Assembly: GCA_034359265.1 (NCBI GenBank)
Contig: CP136896.1
Coordinates: forward strand, 33,996,001-34,060,000
Origin: Canna indica
Lineage: Eukaryota; Streptophyta; Magnoliopsida; Zingiberales; Cannaceae
DNA: 64,000 bases
Direction: 5' to 3'
The notes below the pieces were generated by a model. It did not search any database and was not told where the DNA came from. It saw nothing but the letters and a program-made list of their open reading frames with translations. Below are positions 9,520 to 20,640 of the stretch, piece after piece. A program made the position numbers and the translations under genes. Positions within the stretch are counted from its first letter, which is position 1. Each line of letters begins with the position of its first letter.

Positions 9520-10429
9520 TGACAATATATGTCTCTAAGGGAACTTCTGTTAACGGCAGTTGAATAGGAAGTTGTAACAGCTACTAGTAGCAAAGTAAGA
9601 ACCAAAATAAAAACACATAGAAACACAAGAGGTTTGTTTACGCAGTTCAGTGACAAAATGAGTCACCTAATCTGCGGGGCACTCACCGAACAAATGCCCA
9701 ATCCACTCTCTTTGAGTATAATTTTAGTCCTTAGAATTTCACATCCGAAATCTGACTACCAGTACTACAATGAATTGAAAATAACAAAAAACCTATTTGT
9801 TATTACAAGTACATACTAACTTGCCTCTTTATGTCATCCCAGCCATAGAGTTCTATCCTCCACATAGCCTTGTGTTGTAGCGAGTTATCAGCCTGAAACC
9901 ATCTTCTCCTGAAGATAAGAAATGTAGATTATTGTCATTCTGCACTCAGTAGTCTCAACTCCTCTCAATAACTGGCAACGCAATATTCGCACATGGAGAG
10001 AGTTGTAGATCAGATCTTTACATTGGAATTTATATGAGACAACTGAAAGATCTGAATCAACGTTGTTCATAACTATTTGTTTAATGAACCCATTAGTTTA
10101 ACAACCAACAGTCATCGGTTCAAAATAAATAGACAGCGCTTAACTCCTAAAGACCATAAAGATCCGAAGAGTAACGCCCGAAAATATTTAAAGAGGACCT
10201 CACCTCTAAAAGTTATTCGGACAATAAAAAGTTAATGATGATTAAAAGATCTCAGAGACAACAAAGAGAATCATAATTAATAATGCAGACCAAGAGTGAT
10301 AATCTATGTAGGAAACAAAAAGTCCTCTTTTTGCGCTGCATCCTTGATAGAGTTCCTCATAGTTAAGACTGAGATCATACTGGAATACTTTTGCCAAATA
10401 TAGCCAACAAACGAAGGCCAACACTAACA
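9520..10429 (-). repeat. 3' LTR of the minus-strand copia
   Basis: In plus orientation it starts TGACAATATATGTCTC and ends CCAACACTAACA (TG...CA). The internal polypurine tract, complement of CTCCCCCTTT, follows at about 10431-10440. It is clearly homologous to, but diverged from, the partner LTR at 37682-38645, including small indels, so the insertion is not recent. Confidence 0.9.
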
Positions 10430-11184
10430 TTCTCCCCCTTTGGCTTTTTTGGCAAAAACTCAACCTGTCATAGTCAATTTCAAAAAGACAGATAACAAGA
10501 GAGTAGATTCATAGACAAACAAACTAACTATCAAAATATAATTAACAGTTCAGAGAGAATATCCAGCCTTGACAGAGTCACAGTCATAACCACCACAATC
10601 ACAGACAAGAAAATACAACCAGTCAACCAGTCAACAGACTAGACTCAACCAAACAAGCTAGAAGTTTTAAGGTACCATCCACTATGGCCAGTTGCAATTA
10701 TCAGACACCCCATTTATCTCCCTCTTTTTGGACTAATAAGACAAATGAGAGATAGTCGTCACTTAGAGCAGTTAAAACAACACCTATTGGAACAGTGACT
10801 GTTTCACTTCTTGCATCAGCAGTTTTAACTACTTCGGATACAGTTTCAACTGTGACTGTCTTAGTCGTAAGAATTGGAGAAATCAAAGGAGGTCCGGTCT
10901 TTCCTGGAATTGAGTCAAGCTCTTCATCAGCAACAACAAAGTTAGTACCAATATCTACTATTTTAGAAGAATCATCATGAAAAACAAAGCTAGAAGAAAT
11001 ATTGACTTCATCTTTACCCTCCCCCTCAGAAGATAATTCCTCCCCTCAGGACCAGGAATTTGAGATAGGGATTTGAGAGTTTTAGATGTCATACCTCAAC
11101 CATTTCTTCTTGGAGGACCGTCAGAAGCTCTTCTCCTTGATTTTGTTTCTCAGATTTTGACCTTGAGAGGTTGAAGGTGGAGAT

Positions 11185-13481
11185 TGTTGTACGAAATGGC
11201 TATACTAGAGGGGGGATGAATAGTGTGTTTACTAATTCTTGTTGCCTAAATCTAATTTTAATCATTTCTTTGGTTACTTAGGCAAATTACAAGTTGAGTG
11301 ACTAAATGCGGAAGCAATAATAAACAATTAAGCACAGACAGAATATCAATGCAAAAACAAGAATTTATAGTGGTATAAGTACCCCAATGCCTACTCCACT
11401 ACCTAAGCACCCCGCTTAGGATTTTCAAACTAAGTTTACTAGATTAATGATGTTTCCCTTACACATAGGACTTTGACTCAAAGAGTCTCACTCTCAAATA
11501 AGGCACTTCCACACCCGGAAGTCTCAGCCTTCTTATCGAGAGCACTCTTCCACCTCAACCTAAGGGACAACTCAACTAATCCTAGTACACTATGTTTACA
11601 CAAGTGGCTTTACTCCTTCTACACCAAGGATAACACTCAATCACAAAACCTAACACTAGGTCTTCTTACAAGTTCAAATTCAATGAAATAAACAAGAAAA
11701 TACAATAACAATTGGAGCAATAAATCAAACAATGAGTACTTAGCTCCAAAAGACACTCCCTAGTCCTCTTGATGCCTTGAGATGATGAATCGATAAATCT
11801 TGAAGGCTAAATCAAGGTGTTATCCTGGAAACTAGGGTTATCAAACAGATGGCTCAAGAAAAGCTTTAGAATGATCAAGAATTGGCTCAATGAAGTTTCT
11901 AGAGTGATCAAAAAGTTATTTAAGGAAGGCTGGGTTTGGGTATTTAGCCACAACGGAAAAAGCACGTCAACGGGCGGAAAACTAGCCATTTTCGCTGTTC
12001 GGTCGCATGCCGATCGATCGTCGGTCGACCGACCGATCGATCGCCCGCGACCGCTGTGCCTTTTGTGAGTTATGCGTAATGTTCGGTCGACCGAATGAAT
12101 CACAGACAGAATATCAATGCAAAAATAAGAATTTATAGTGGTATAAGTACCCCAATGCCTACTCCACTACCTAAGCACCCCGCTTAGGATTTTCAAACTA
12201 AGTTTACTAGATTAATGATGTTTCCCTTACACATAGGACTTTGACTCAAAGAGTCTCACTCTCAAATAAGGCACTTCCACACCCGGAAGTCTCAGCCTTC
12301 TTATCGAGAGCACTCTTCCACCTCAACCTAAGGGACAACTCAACTAATCCTAGTACACTATGTTTACACAAGTGGCTTTACTCCTTCTACACCAAGGATA
12401 CCACTCAATCACAAAACCTAACACTAGGTCTTCTTACAAGTTCAAATTCAATGAAATAAACAAGAAAATACAATAACAATTGGAGCAATAAATCAAACAA
12501 TGAGTACTTAGCTCCAAAACTAGTCCTCTTGATGCCTTGAGATGAGGAATCGATAAATCTTGAAGGCTAAATCAAGGTGTTATCCTGGAAACTAGGGTTA
12601 TCAAACAGATGGCTCAAGAAAAGCTTTAGAATGATCAAGAATTGGCTCAATGAAGTTTCTAGAGTGATCAAAAAGTTATTTAAGGAAGGCTGGGTTTCGG
12701 TATTTAGCCACAACGGAAAAAGCACATCAACGGGTGGAAAACTAGCCATTTTCGCTGTTCGGTCGCATGCCGGTCGACCGCCCGCGACCGCTGTGCCTTT
12801 TGTGAGTTATGCGCAATGTTCAGTCGACCGAATGAATCACGAGATTAGCGATCTGCAATCTGATCGACCAATCGATCGACTGAAGCGCTTCTACCAAGTT
12901 AATAACTTTAAAACATAAATGTTATATAAGGATTACCCCCCATTTGGATTCAATAAAAATATCTAAAAACTCAAAATCAAGTGTTTGGGGCCTAGTACAA
13001 ATTTTCAGAAAACGGAAATTTTCTAAATTCTTGGGTCAAGTATGGGTAGGCTAAAGGCTTCCAAAAATTCATAAAAAATACCTCATTATCTAATTTTGAC
13101 CCAAGGAATAATTACCGCCATTTTTTATGTTAAGTAAATGTCTAGGTTATATAGCCCTCCAAGGAGCTCCCTAGGGTATTTCAGGACGGTTTTCGGGTTT
13201 TCTTGTTTTGGGATTCAGGGATGGTTTTTGGGTTCTTATGCATCATCATGAGAATTTTACAATATAATCTAGATACCCTAAACCTATACTTTATCTTCTC
13301 GATGAATCCGAGCGCGTCGACCAATGTCCTTCCGATTTTCCAATTTCTTCGATATTTCTGATCAAGGACGTCAAGCGCTAACCAATATGGAACCTGAAAG
13401 ATTTCTCAATAAAACATTAGTTCCATGTTTGTTATCATCAAAATCGAGATTATGACCAAGGTTGAAAACCTTAAGCCAACA
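11185..13481 (-). mobile_element. Solo copia LTR with internal tandem duplication
   Basis: On the minus strand it starts TGTTGGCTTAAGG (13481) and ends at 11185 with the complement of TGTTGTACG. The 5-bp target duplication GAGAT flanks it (11180-11184 and 13482-13486). No internal retroelement region is left, so recombination between two LTRs is the likely origin. The U3 part carries TCGGTCGACCGA-type palindromes like the other LTRs here. Its length of 2297 bp is inflated by a 768-bp tandem duplication. Confidence 0.88.
11333..12837. repeat. Tandem duplication inside solo LTR
   Basis: Unit 1 (11333-12100, 768 bp) and unit 2 (12101-12837, 737 bp) both start CACAGACAGAATATC and end at CCGAATGAAT. 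They are almost identical; unit 2 lacks a block of GATCG-type repeats near its end and a few bases near 12519. Identical frames in both copies are shadows. Confidence 0.93.
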
Positions 13482-13759
13482 GAGATAATTTATCAGGAGA
13501 TGAAACTGAAATAGGTGTTTCTATCTTCTCAAAAGGACTTGAAAACACCATTTCCTTTGCCAAGGAAGCATTCATCTCTTTCACGAAACTCATCTTGCTA
13601 ATTTTACTGCCCATCATTGAATCTTCTGATTAAATAGATGAGAGGTAGACAAGAGGACGCTTGAAGAGAAAAAATGTCGATTATTTTTCAAGATATTGAA
13701 TCGAGTTGCAATGCCTAGAGGACATAATTGAGGACATAAATCCCATATGTCCGGATCCT

Positions 13760-13775
13760 TATAAATAGCAGCCTC
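13760..13775 (-). promoter_or_regulatory. TATA-like box upstream of the extra copia ORF
   Basis: The minus strand reads GCTATTTATAAGGATCC, about 150 bp before the ATG of the post-pol ORF. A separate promoter for this ORF is possible but is inference from one motif. Confidence 0.3.
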
Positions 13776-13959
13776 TCGCCGAAATGAGGGACACAAAAAA
13801 ATCTTCAATGAGAAGTAAGATGAGAATTGAATGTACAAAATGCCTGCCGAAAACAATAATGAGGGACAATAAATTGAGAAAAACCTTCAATGAACAAGGC
13901 AAGTGGAAAATTAATTGAAAGACTCTTCAATTATTCCACTCTCCATAAAAAATGCCTCA

Positions 13960-15915
13960 TATGACACACAGTCCCAGAGAAGATCTCAACTGCTCAAACT
14001 TTTCTCCATTTAATGCCTTTATGAAGATATCTACAACCTATTTATTTGTAGGAATGTATTCTAGTTGCAACTCCTTTCTTTCGACTAGGTCCCTAATGTA
14101 ATGAAAATGGATATCAATGTGTTTAGTGCAAGAATGCATAATAGGGTTCTTTGAGATATTTATAGCACTGGTATTATCAAAGTATAGAATCATTTCTTCC
14201 TATTTGAAACTATAATCAAGCAACATATTCCTCATCCAAATCAGTTGTGTGCTGCCACTCCCTACTGCCAGATATTTTGCTTCTGCTGAAGAAAGATAAA
14301 TAGAATTTTTCTTTTTACTTAACCAGCAACCAAATTGTACTTTTTCTATCATTAATATTTCTAGCCTGTACCTTTAAGATATTTGAGAATCCTACTAGAC
14401 AAGGGTTAGAATCAATAGAATACCAAAGACCAAAATCCAGAGTACCTTTAAGATATTTGAGAATCCTTTTAACTGCCTGTAGATGAGACTCCTTCAGATT
14501 AGCTTGATATCTAGCACACAATCCAATACTGAAACACAAGTTAGGTCTGCTTGCAGTCAGATACAATAAACTACCAATCATATTTTTGTAGAAACTAGGA
14601 TCAATGTTCTTGTCCTCATCATCTTTACTCAGTTTTTCATGAGTAGAGATAGGAGTTCTAACTACCTTAGAATCGTCTGGACCAAATTTGTGAATAAGAT
14701 TTCTTGCATACTTACTTTGGGAGATAAAAATCCCCACTTTAGATTGCTTTACTAGCTTGAAGGCTAAGAAAATAACTCATTTCCCCAACCATGCTCATTT
14801 CAAACTCAGATTTCATGTCATCCACAAATTGTTTAACATAAGTTTCAGAGGTTAAACCAAAAACTATATCATCAACATAAATTTGAACAATTACCAGTTG
14901 AGACTCCTTTCTTTTAATGAATAAGGTATGATATGCTTTTCCTCTTTTGTAGCCTTTCAAGAGCAGGAACTGGGTGAGTATCTCATACCAAGCCCTAGAA
15001 GCCTGTTTAAGCCCATATAAAGCTTTTTTCAATCTGTACACATGGTCTGGATGAGCAGAATCTTCAAAGCCTTTAGGTTGTTCAACATAGACTTCTTCTT
15101 TGAGAAATCTATTAAGGAAGGCAGTCTTAACATCCATCTGAAATAGTTAGAACTTCATACAGTGGGATAAGGCTTGAAGTAACCTGATGGATTCCAATCT
15201 TGCAATTGGTGTGAAGGTTTCATCATAGTCTAGACCTTCAGTTTGGTGGATGCCTTGAGCAACAAGACGGGCTTTATTTCTTATATTGTTTCCAGCTTTA
15301 TCAGTCTTGTTCTTAAATACCCATTTAGTTCCAATAACATTGTTATTTTCTAGTTTTGAGACAAATTCCCAAAAATCATTTTGAACAAACTGTTCTAACT
15401 CTTCTTGCATAGCAGAAATCCAAAATTCATCCTTCGAGGCTTCCTTGATAATTTTAGGTTCAACAGTTGAAGTATAGCAAGAGTACCTAATCATATCCTG
15501 GTGATTTTTCTTGGATTGATTTTTGGTCTTAACTCCATCATGTACATCTCCGATAACATTTTAGAGAGGATGATTCTTGAGGGATCTTGCAGATTTTTTA
15601 GTTATGGAGTTATCCCTTTCGTCTTCTTGATCAGTGTCTGTCTCATGGTCAATTGAATTTTTAATTTCAACTGACTGTTCAGTGCCCTTGGAGAAATTCT
15701 GGGCAGTCTTAACAACAGTTGAGACTACCCTCTCATCAGTCAGTAGGGACTGGTATATTTGAGAGTCATCAACCTTCATATCTTATGATTCCATCACAGT
15801 TTGAATACGTTTGTTATAGACTCAATATGTCTTGCTATTTTTGGAATAGCCAAGAAATATGGCTTCGTCACTCTTGCCTTGCATTTTTATAAGGCCTATC
15901 ATTTAGAACATAGCA
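13960..15915 (-). pseudogene. Copia pol: integrase C-terminus, reverse transcriptase and RNase H (degenerate)
   Basis: This is the 3' half of pol of the minus-strand copia. From right to left: integrase C-terminal block (SDEAIFLGYSKNSKTY, about 15820-15900); the RT N-terminus ([26 protein letters not shown]); the RT core with [23 protein letters not shown] and the catalytic YVDD (about 14865-14880); then the MIGSLLYLTASRP block; and RNase H with SSAEAKYLA and the HIDI(H) region to about 13965. Stops break it in several places, including just after LSHCMKF and after LQASKAI. In RNase H, a 22-bp stretch is duplicated at about 14371 and 14446, replacing the expected DADWAG segment. The gene is split from the rest of integrase by the element at 15921-32744. 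Confidence 0.9.
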
Positions 15916-15920
15916 CCTGC

Positions 15921-17188
15921 TGTTGGCCCAAGGGTTCCCCTTTGGCTTCGATCTCTATTTTGATGTAACAAACATGTATTTAATATATGTGTGAAGTTTT
16001 GAGTTTAGGTTGAGGCTACAATAGGCACGCGAATTTCGCTCGGAGAAACACAAAATCGTAAAAAAGGGCCCGGTTGTAGATTAAGTAGAATTCGTACAAT
16101 TATCAAATAGATTCTATATAATATTCCCCTAAGATCTCATCCCAAGCCTATTTGTAAAGTTATCCAAGTCAAAACATGGTAACGAAACCCATAAAAAAGC
16201 GTGTAACAAAACAGGGCAGATCAAATAGGGCAGAAAAATGGCAGTAGCCACTTTGGTCGACCGGTCGGTCGACCGAACAAGGCCAAAAACTGGCAGGGGC
16301 TAATTCGGTCGACCGACCAATAGAGGAATTAATCGCGATCATTTCCATCGACCATCCAGTCGACTGAACATGGCAGTAGAAGGGCAGAATGCCAGTGGCC
16401 GTTGGGTGGTCGATCGGTTGGTCGACCGATAATCTACTGGCAATCGATCGATCGGCGTCCAACGGGTAGAAAAATGCACATTGGAGTGTTGTTCCGAGTG
16501 AGGGGTTATAAATACCCCTCACCAACCTTCATTAATTCTTCTTAACCATTCTTAAAAGCTTCCTAAGTGGGATTTGTTCCTTCAAAACCTGATTTGCTCG
16601 CCCATGCTTCTCCGATCAATGATTTCTCTCAAGCGCTCATCTTCCCTCAACTCCGGCTTCGATTCGACCTCAACATCTTGTGAAGTTGGAGGCATTGAAG
16701 GCTTGGAAAAGAGCTTTTAGTTGTGGTTTACTCTTTAGCTCTTTTCATTGTAATTTTACTTATTATTTGAACTTTTTCTTCATTGATTAGCTTGCTAGGT
16801 GTGCCAGTGTAAACACTAAGGATTCACTATGTAGATTTGTGTTTTGCCTAGGTGAATAGGTTTGAGGAGTTCTCAAAGGGTTGAGAACCAAGTCCTCGTT
16901 TGTATTCAAAGGGAAACATAAAGTCTATAAAGGATTTGATTAGAAATCCTTAGTGTGGTGCCAAGGTAGTGAAGTAGGCGGTTGGCCGAACCACTATAAT
17001 CTCTTATATTTGCATTGCCCTGTTTGATTGCTTATAATTGCTTCTCATACTTGCTAACGAATATCATTTAGTCGCACATAGTTTTGGTTGAAGTTGAAAT
17101 TGATTTAAAAGAAATTCAAGTAGAATTAAAAAGTTACCCAACACTATTCAACCCCCCCCGCCCTTCTAGTCTGGGTATTCACTCAACA
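15921..17188 (+). repeat. 5' LTR of plus-strand copia
   Basis: Length 1268 bp, starting TGTTGGCCCAAGG and ending CACTCAACA (TG...CA). U3 (about 16250-16450) carries several TCGGTCGACCGA-type palindromes. A TATA-like box lies at 16506. The end is directly followed by the primer site. Confidence 0.93.
16506..16514 (+). promoter_or_regulatory. TATA box of copia LTR
   Basis: GGGGTTATAAATACCCCTC lies at the U3/R position of the LTR and is conserved in the 3' LTR (about 32060) and, with changes, at 31022. Confidence 0.7.
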
Positions 17189-17190
17189 AT

Positions 17191-17202
17191 TGGTATCAGA
17201 GC
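17191..17202 (+). other. Primer-binding site (initiator Met tRNA type)
   Basis: TGGTATCAGAGC begins two bases after the LTR end, the standard complement of the initiator-Met tRNA 3' end used by plant copia elements. Confidence 0.95.
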
Positions 17203-17245
17203 AAGGTCGTAGGATTTGATTTAACCATCTACCCTACAATTTAGA

Positions 17246-18240
17246 ATGGCTAGTGAAATCCAACTAGCTCAAGGGTCATCTACTCATATTCCACCATTGT
17301 TTGATGGTAACAACTATGCCTATTAGAAGATACACATGAATGGCTTCCTACAATCACTAGGCATAGATGTATGGAGAATGATTCAAGTAGAGTATAAGCA
17401 ACCAACTAAGCATATAGATGAGTGGGATCAAGAAGAGATTAAACTCTTTAATGCAAATGCAAATGTTGTTAATGCTTTATATTGTGGCCTATCAATTAAT
17501 GAGTTTAATAGAATTTCTAATTGTAAGTCTACATATGAACTTTAGAAAGTCTTAGAGACTACACATGAAGGTACTTCACAAGTTAAGGAATCTAAGATAA
17601 ACCTACTCATGCATGATTATGAAATGTTCAAAATGTTATCACATGAATCTATTGATGTCATGTATGCTCGATTTCAAAATATTACAAATGATTAACTAAC
17701 CTTGGTAAAGATATACGGGAAGAGGAGAAGGTAAGGAAGCTCCTTCGTTCCTTTCCAAAAGCTTGGGAGCCCAAGGTCATCGCAATCATGGAAGCAAAGG
17801 ATATGAGCATCTTGAAGATCACCGAGCTCATTGGGTCTCTCATGACACATGAGACCCACATGAAGCAATACAAGGAGGAAGATGCTCCCAAAGGCAAGAC
17901 CATTGCCTTAAAAGCATCACATCGAGGTGAAGAACCCTCATCATCCAAGGAAGAGATGTATGATTTTGAAGAAATGGCAATGGGCAAGAAGATTCATGAG
18001 CTTCATGCGAGGAGGTATAAGAATGGGAAAAGGAGGCTACACATGCTTCAATTGCAACAAAACCGGGCATCTAAGGAAGGATTGCCCGCTTCTCAAGATG
18101 GCTTCCACCTCCAACCGTCACAAGAAAGACAAGTACAAGAAGAAGAAAAAGGCCATGATGGCATCATGGGAAGAAAGCGAGTCTTCGTCAAGTGAAGAAG
18201 ACTCCAAAAGTGAAAAGGCAAATCTTTGCCTCATGTCAAA
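17246..18240 (+). pseudogene. Copia gag (UBN2/Retrotran_gag type) with zinc knuckle, broken
   Basis: Gag forms the virus-like particle of the retrotransposon. The frame starts MASEIQLAQGSSTHIPP, and the conserved 'FDGNNYAYWK' position now has TAG in place of Trp; a second TAG replaces Trp before KVLETTHEG. A frameshift region near 17695 is followed by EEKVRKLLRSFPKAWEPKV-like sequence. The CCHC knuckle CFNCNKTGHLRKDC is intact near 18045-18090, and a Lys-rich then Ser/Glu-rich tail ends at about 18240. There the sequence breaks into an inverted LTR. Trp-to-stop changes fit C-to-T decay on the other strand. Confidence 0.88.
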
Positions 18241-18244
18241 TGAT

Positions 18245-19260
18245 AACGAGGTGCGACTGCTCGCAGCTGTGAGAGGTCAGTCGATCGACGGGTCGACCGC
18301 CAACAAATCTTCCAACATTCGGTCGACCCGTTGGTCGACCGAATGGCTGCAGCGAGTCACGATTGAGGCTATCTTTAGGTCGGTCGACCGATTGGTCGAT
18401 CGCTACCTTTCTGCCATTTTTTCGCCTCTGTCGGTCGACCAACCGGTTGACTGACGCAGCCCTACATTCTTGCCTTCACCAATTTCAGTCGACCGACTAG
18501 TCGACCGAATGGCTTCTGCCAATTTTTTGCGATCTTCGGTCGACCAGTTGGTCGACCGAATGGGCTACCATGCTATACTATTGCCTTGTTCGGTCGACCG
18601 AACCCAGGCTGAGGATGATTTCTTCCATGTGTTTTTACATGCCTTTTCTATGGGTTTGGTTTCCAAGTTTCAACTAGGATAACCTTACAATTTGGCTTGG
18701 GATAAACTATCCTATAGACATATTACATTAATTCTACTTGTCTAAATCCCGAGCCTTCTTCAACGACTTCTTCTTCTGCTTCTTTGACGATCTTTTCCGT
18801 CGTTCTGTTTGAACGAATTTTGCATGCGTATCGCAACCTCAACCTGAACTTAAAACTTCACACTTTGGATTAAATACATGTTTGTTATCATCAAAATAAA
18901 GATCGACGCTTAAGAGAGACCTTTAAGCCAACAATCTCCACCTTTTTGATGATGACACACAAAATAAAATTTTAAGAAAATATAAGCATTTGTGAGTTTG
19001 AGTTAAGACATTCAAGAGTTAGGGTATGCAAGAATTGTAACTTAGCATATCCATTCAACTTTCTAACTTAGCATATGCATCCAACTACTTATGACTCAAC
19101 CTATGCTCCCCCTATCAATGTGCATATTCAATTATCTATAACTTGACCTATGCTCCCCCTACCATTGTACATGTCATTTTTAACTCCCCCTAACTATATC
19201 TCTTCCCCTTAACTATAAAGCTCACACTAACTATATGCATCGTGAAAACCAAGTGTGACC
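18245..19260 (-). mobile_element. Inverted copia 3' LTR fragment plus adjoining 3' internal sequence
   Basis: On the minus strand the LTR starts TGTTGGCTTAAAGG at 18933 and contains AACAAACATGTATTTAATCC and at least six TCGGTCGACCGA-like palindromes before it is cut at about 18245, lacking R and U5. To the right, 18934-19260 holds the usual pre-LTR sequence on the minus strand (purine tract AAAAAGGTGGAGAT, several AGGGGGAGCATAG-like runs). So a minus-strand copia end now abuts gag of the plus-strand element. Confidence 0.8.
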
Positions 19261-19329
19261 TTACTTGGATGGGTTCTTTAACAACTATTAGTTTAAATAA
19301 AAGAAACCTAGCTAGCTACTTACTTGGAT

Positions 19330-20633
19330 GGGTTCATAGCTCCAATAATCAATCATTTGCTTGAAGTGTTCGAGAGGAATGTCCGTAGGATGATTTTTGA
19401 TCCTCTCGTTGTTTGTTGCGTAATTGTCAAAATGTTCCTTCTTGATTTTTGATTTGTGTTTACTCCAAGCTTCATCCATAATTTTGAACACAACCCCTTT
19501 TCCTATTTCTGGAAGGATGAATTTTTTCTACAAAATGAAGCAAAACAAGCATTAATATTGACATGCAAATGTAAATAAACAATATAAAAAAATCATACAT
19601 TGATATATTTCCATATGTCATCCTTGTTTGGTACAGTCTTCCAATTGGTGTAAATCAAGGGACACCAATCTGAATTTCGTGCCACGGTTCTTAAAAATTG
19701 GCTCAAGTCTGAAACAACTTTCTCATTGGGCCCAACTGGTTGTGCTTCACTATTGAAAATTATTTCTTGTCGCTCCTCTAGCGATCTTCCATGAATTTTG
19801 TAGCACATTGTCTTCCCTCTTGCTTTCTTTTTTGGTGTTCCTAATTGACATAACAATAATGATTTAAACATAAGCTAATTATAGAATTACATATAATGAC
19901 ATAATATACCTTCAGACGTATCGTGTTCCGGCTCATCGGGTATATTGTGCTCTACCTCAACATTTGCTTCCTCTTCCAGCTCATCAAGTATATTGTGTTC
20001 TTCCTCAACTTGGTCCATGTCTCTACATTCCTCTTCTAGTTGATCTTCCTTAACTTGCATACCCATCTTCTCACGATATGCAACCATTGACATTGATGGG
20101 CGCAAAGGTGCAGTCTTTGTCTTCGTTGTTGCATACTCATCTCCTTGCTTATGGTTAACTTCTCTTTGTTGATCTTAAATGGTTGACATTTTTTGCTTTG
20201 GTCCTTGGGTAGATCTTTGATATTGAATGATTGGTCTTTGTTGTTGCACTTGAGAAGATCTTGTATTGGAATTGGAAGGAACTTGCTTTTGAGTAGAGGA
20301 TATGGGTTTCAAGATGGCTGCATTAATTGGTTTTTTCCCTTTATCTTGCACATTGAAAATGGCCTGTCTCATAGTAGAAGCACTAGGTTGAGTGGGGACT
20401 ACATCCTTTGGCTTTTCATATGGTGTTTTTCCTCTCTCTTGCACATTGATATTCTTCTTATTGGCCTCTGAAGCATGTCTTTTCAACATTGTATGTTTGT
20501 TTCCAGCTGGCTGACTCTTTGAATTTAACTTCTTATTATGTTCAATCCTTTCACATTTAATTTTGTAATGCTTGGCTAACTCTTTGCTTGACTTTGCTTG
20601 TAGTGGAAAGTCCATATCACTTCCTTGTATCAT
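19330..20633 (-). pseudogene. TNPA-like (Transposase_24-type) gene of CACTA 3
   Basis: Putative exons on the minus strand: about 20175-20633 (Lys/Gln/Ser-rich, basic), 19887-20105 (Glu-rich, with EEEHNILDELEEEANVE), 19593-19871 (GRSLEERQEIIFN, QPVGPNEKVVSDLSQFL, SDWCPLIYTNWK) and about 19330-19530 (FILPEIGKGVVFKIMDEAW, then YATNNERIKNHP and a final W). The order and the W-rich, PVGPN and LPE motifs match the plant Ptta/En/Spm transposase family. The final C-terminal part is lost at the truncated left end. Exon borders are approximate. Confidence 0.7.
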
Positions 20634-20640
20634 CTCACTG

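Larger units (their letters stand above)
10701..13617 (-). pseudogene. Extra ORF downstream of pol in the minus-strand copia (interrupted)
   Basis: After RNase H, an ATG at 13617 opens a frame (MMGSKISKMSFVKEMN, then a Ser/Pro-rich stretch). The frame continues cleanly across the solo-LTR site at 13482/11179 to a TGA near 11120. Further open sequence, probably frameshifted, runs on to a stop at about 10701; it is acidic, then Thr/Val-rich (TTKTVTVETVSEVVKTADAR). I do not recognise a domain. Some plant copia lineages carry additional 3' ORFs, but I cannot assign this one. The upstream TATA-like box is listed separately. Confidence 0.45.
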
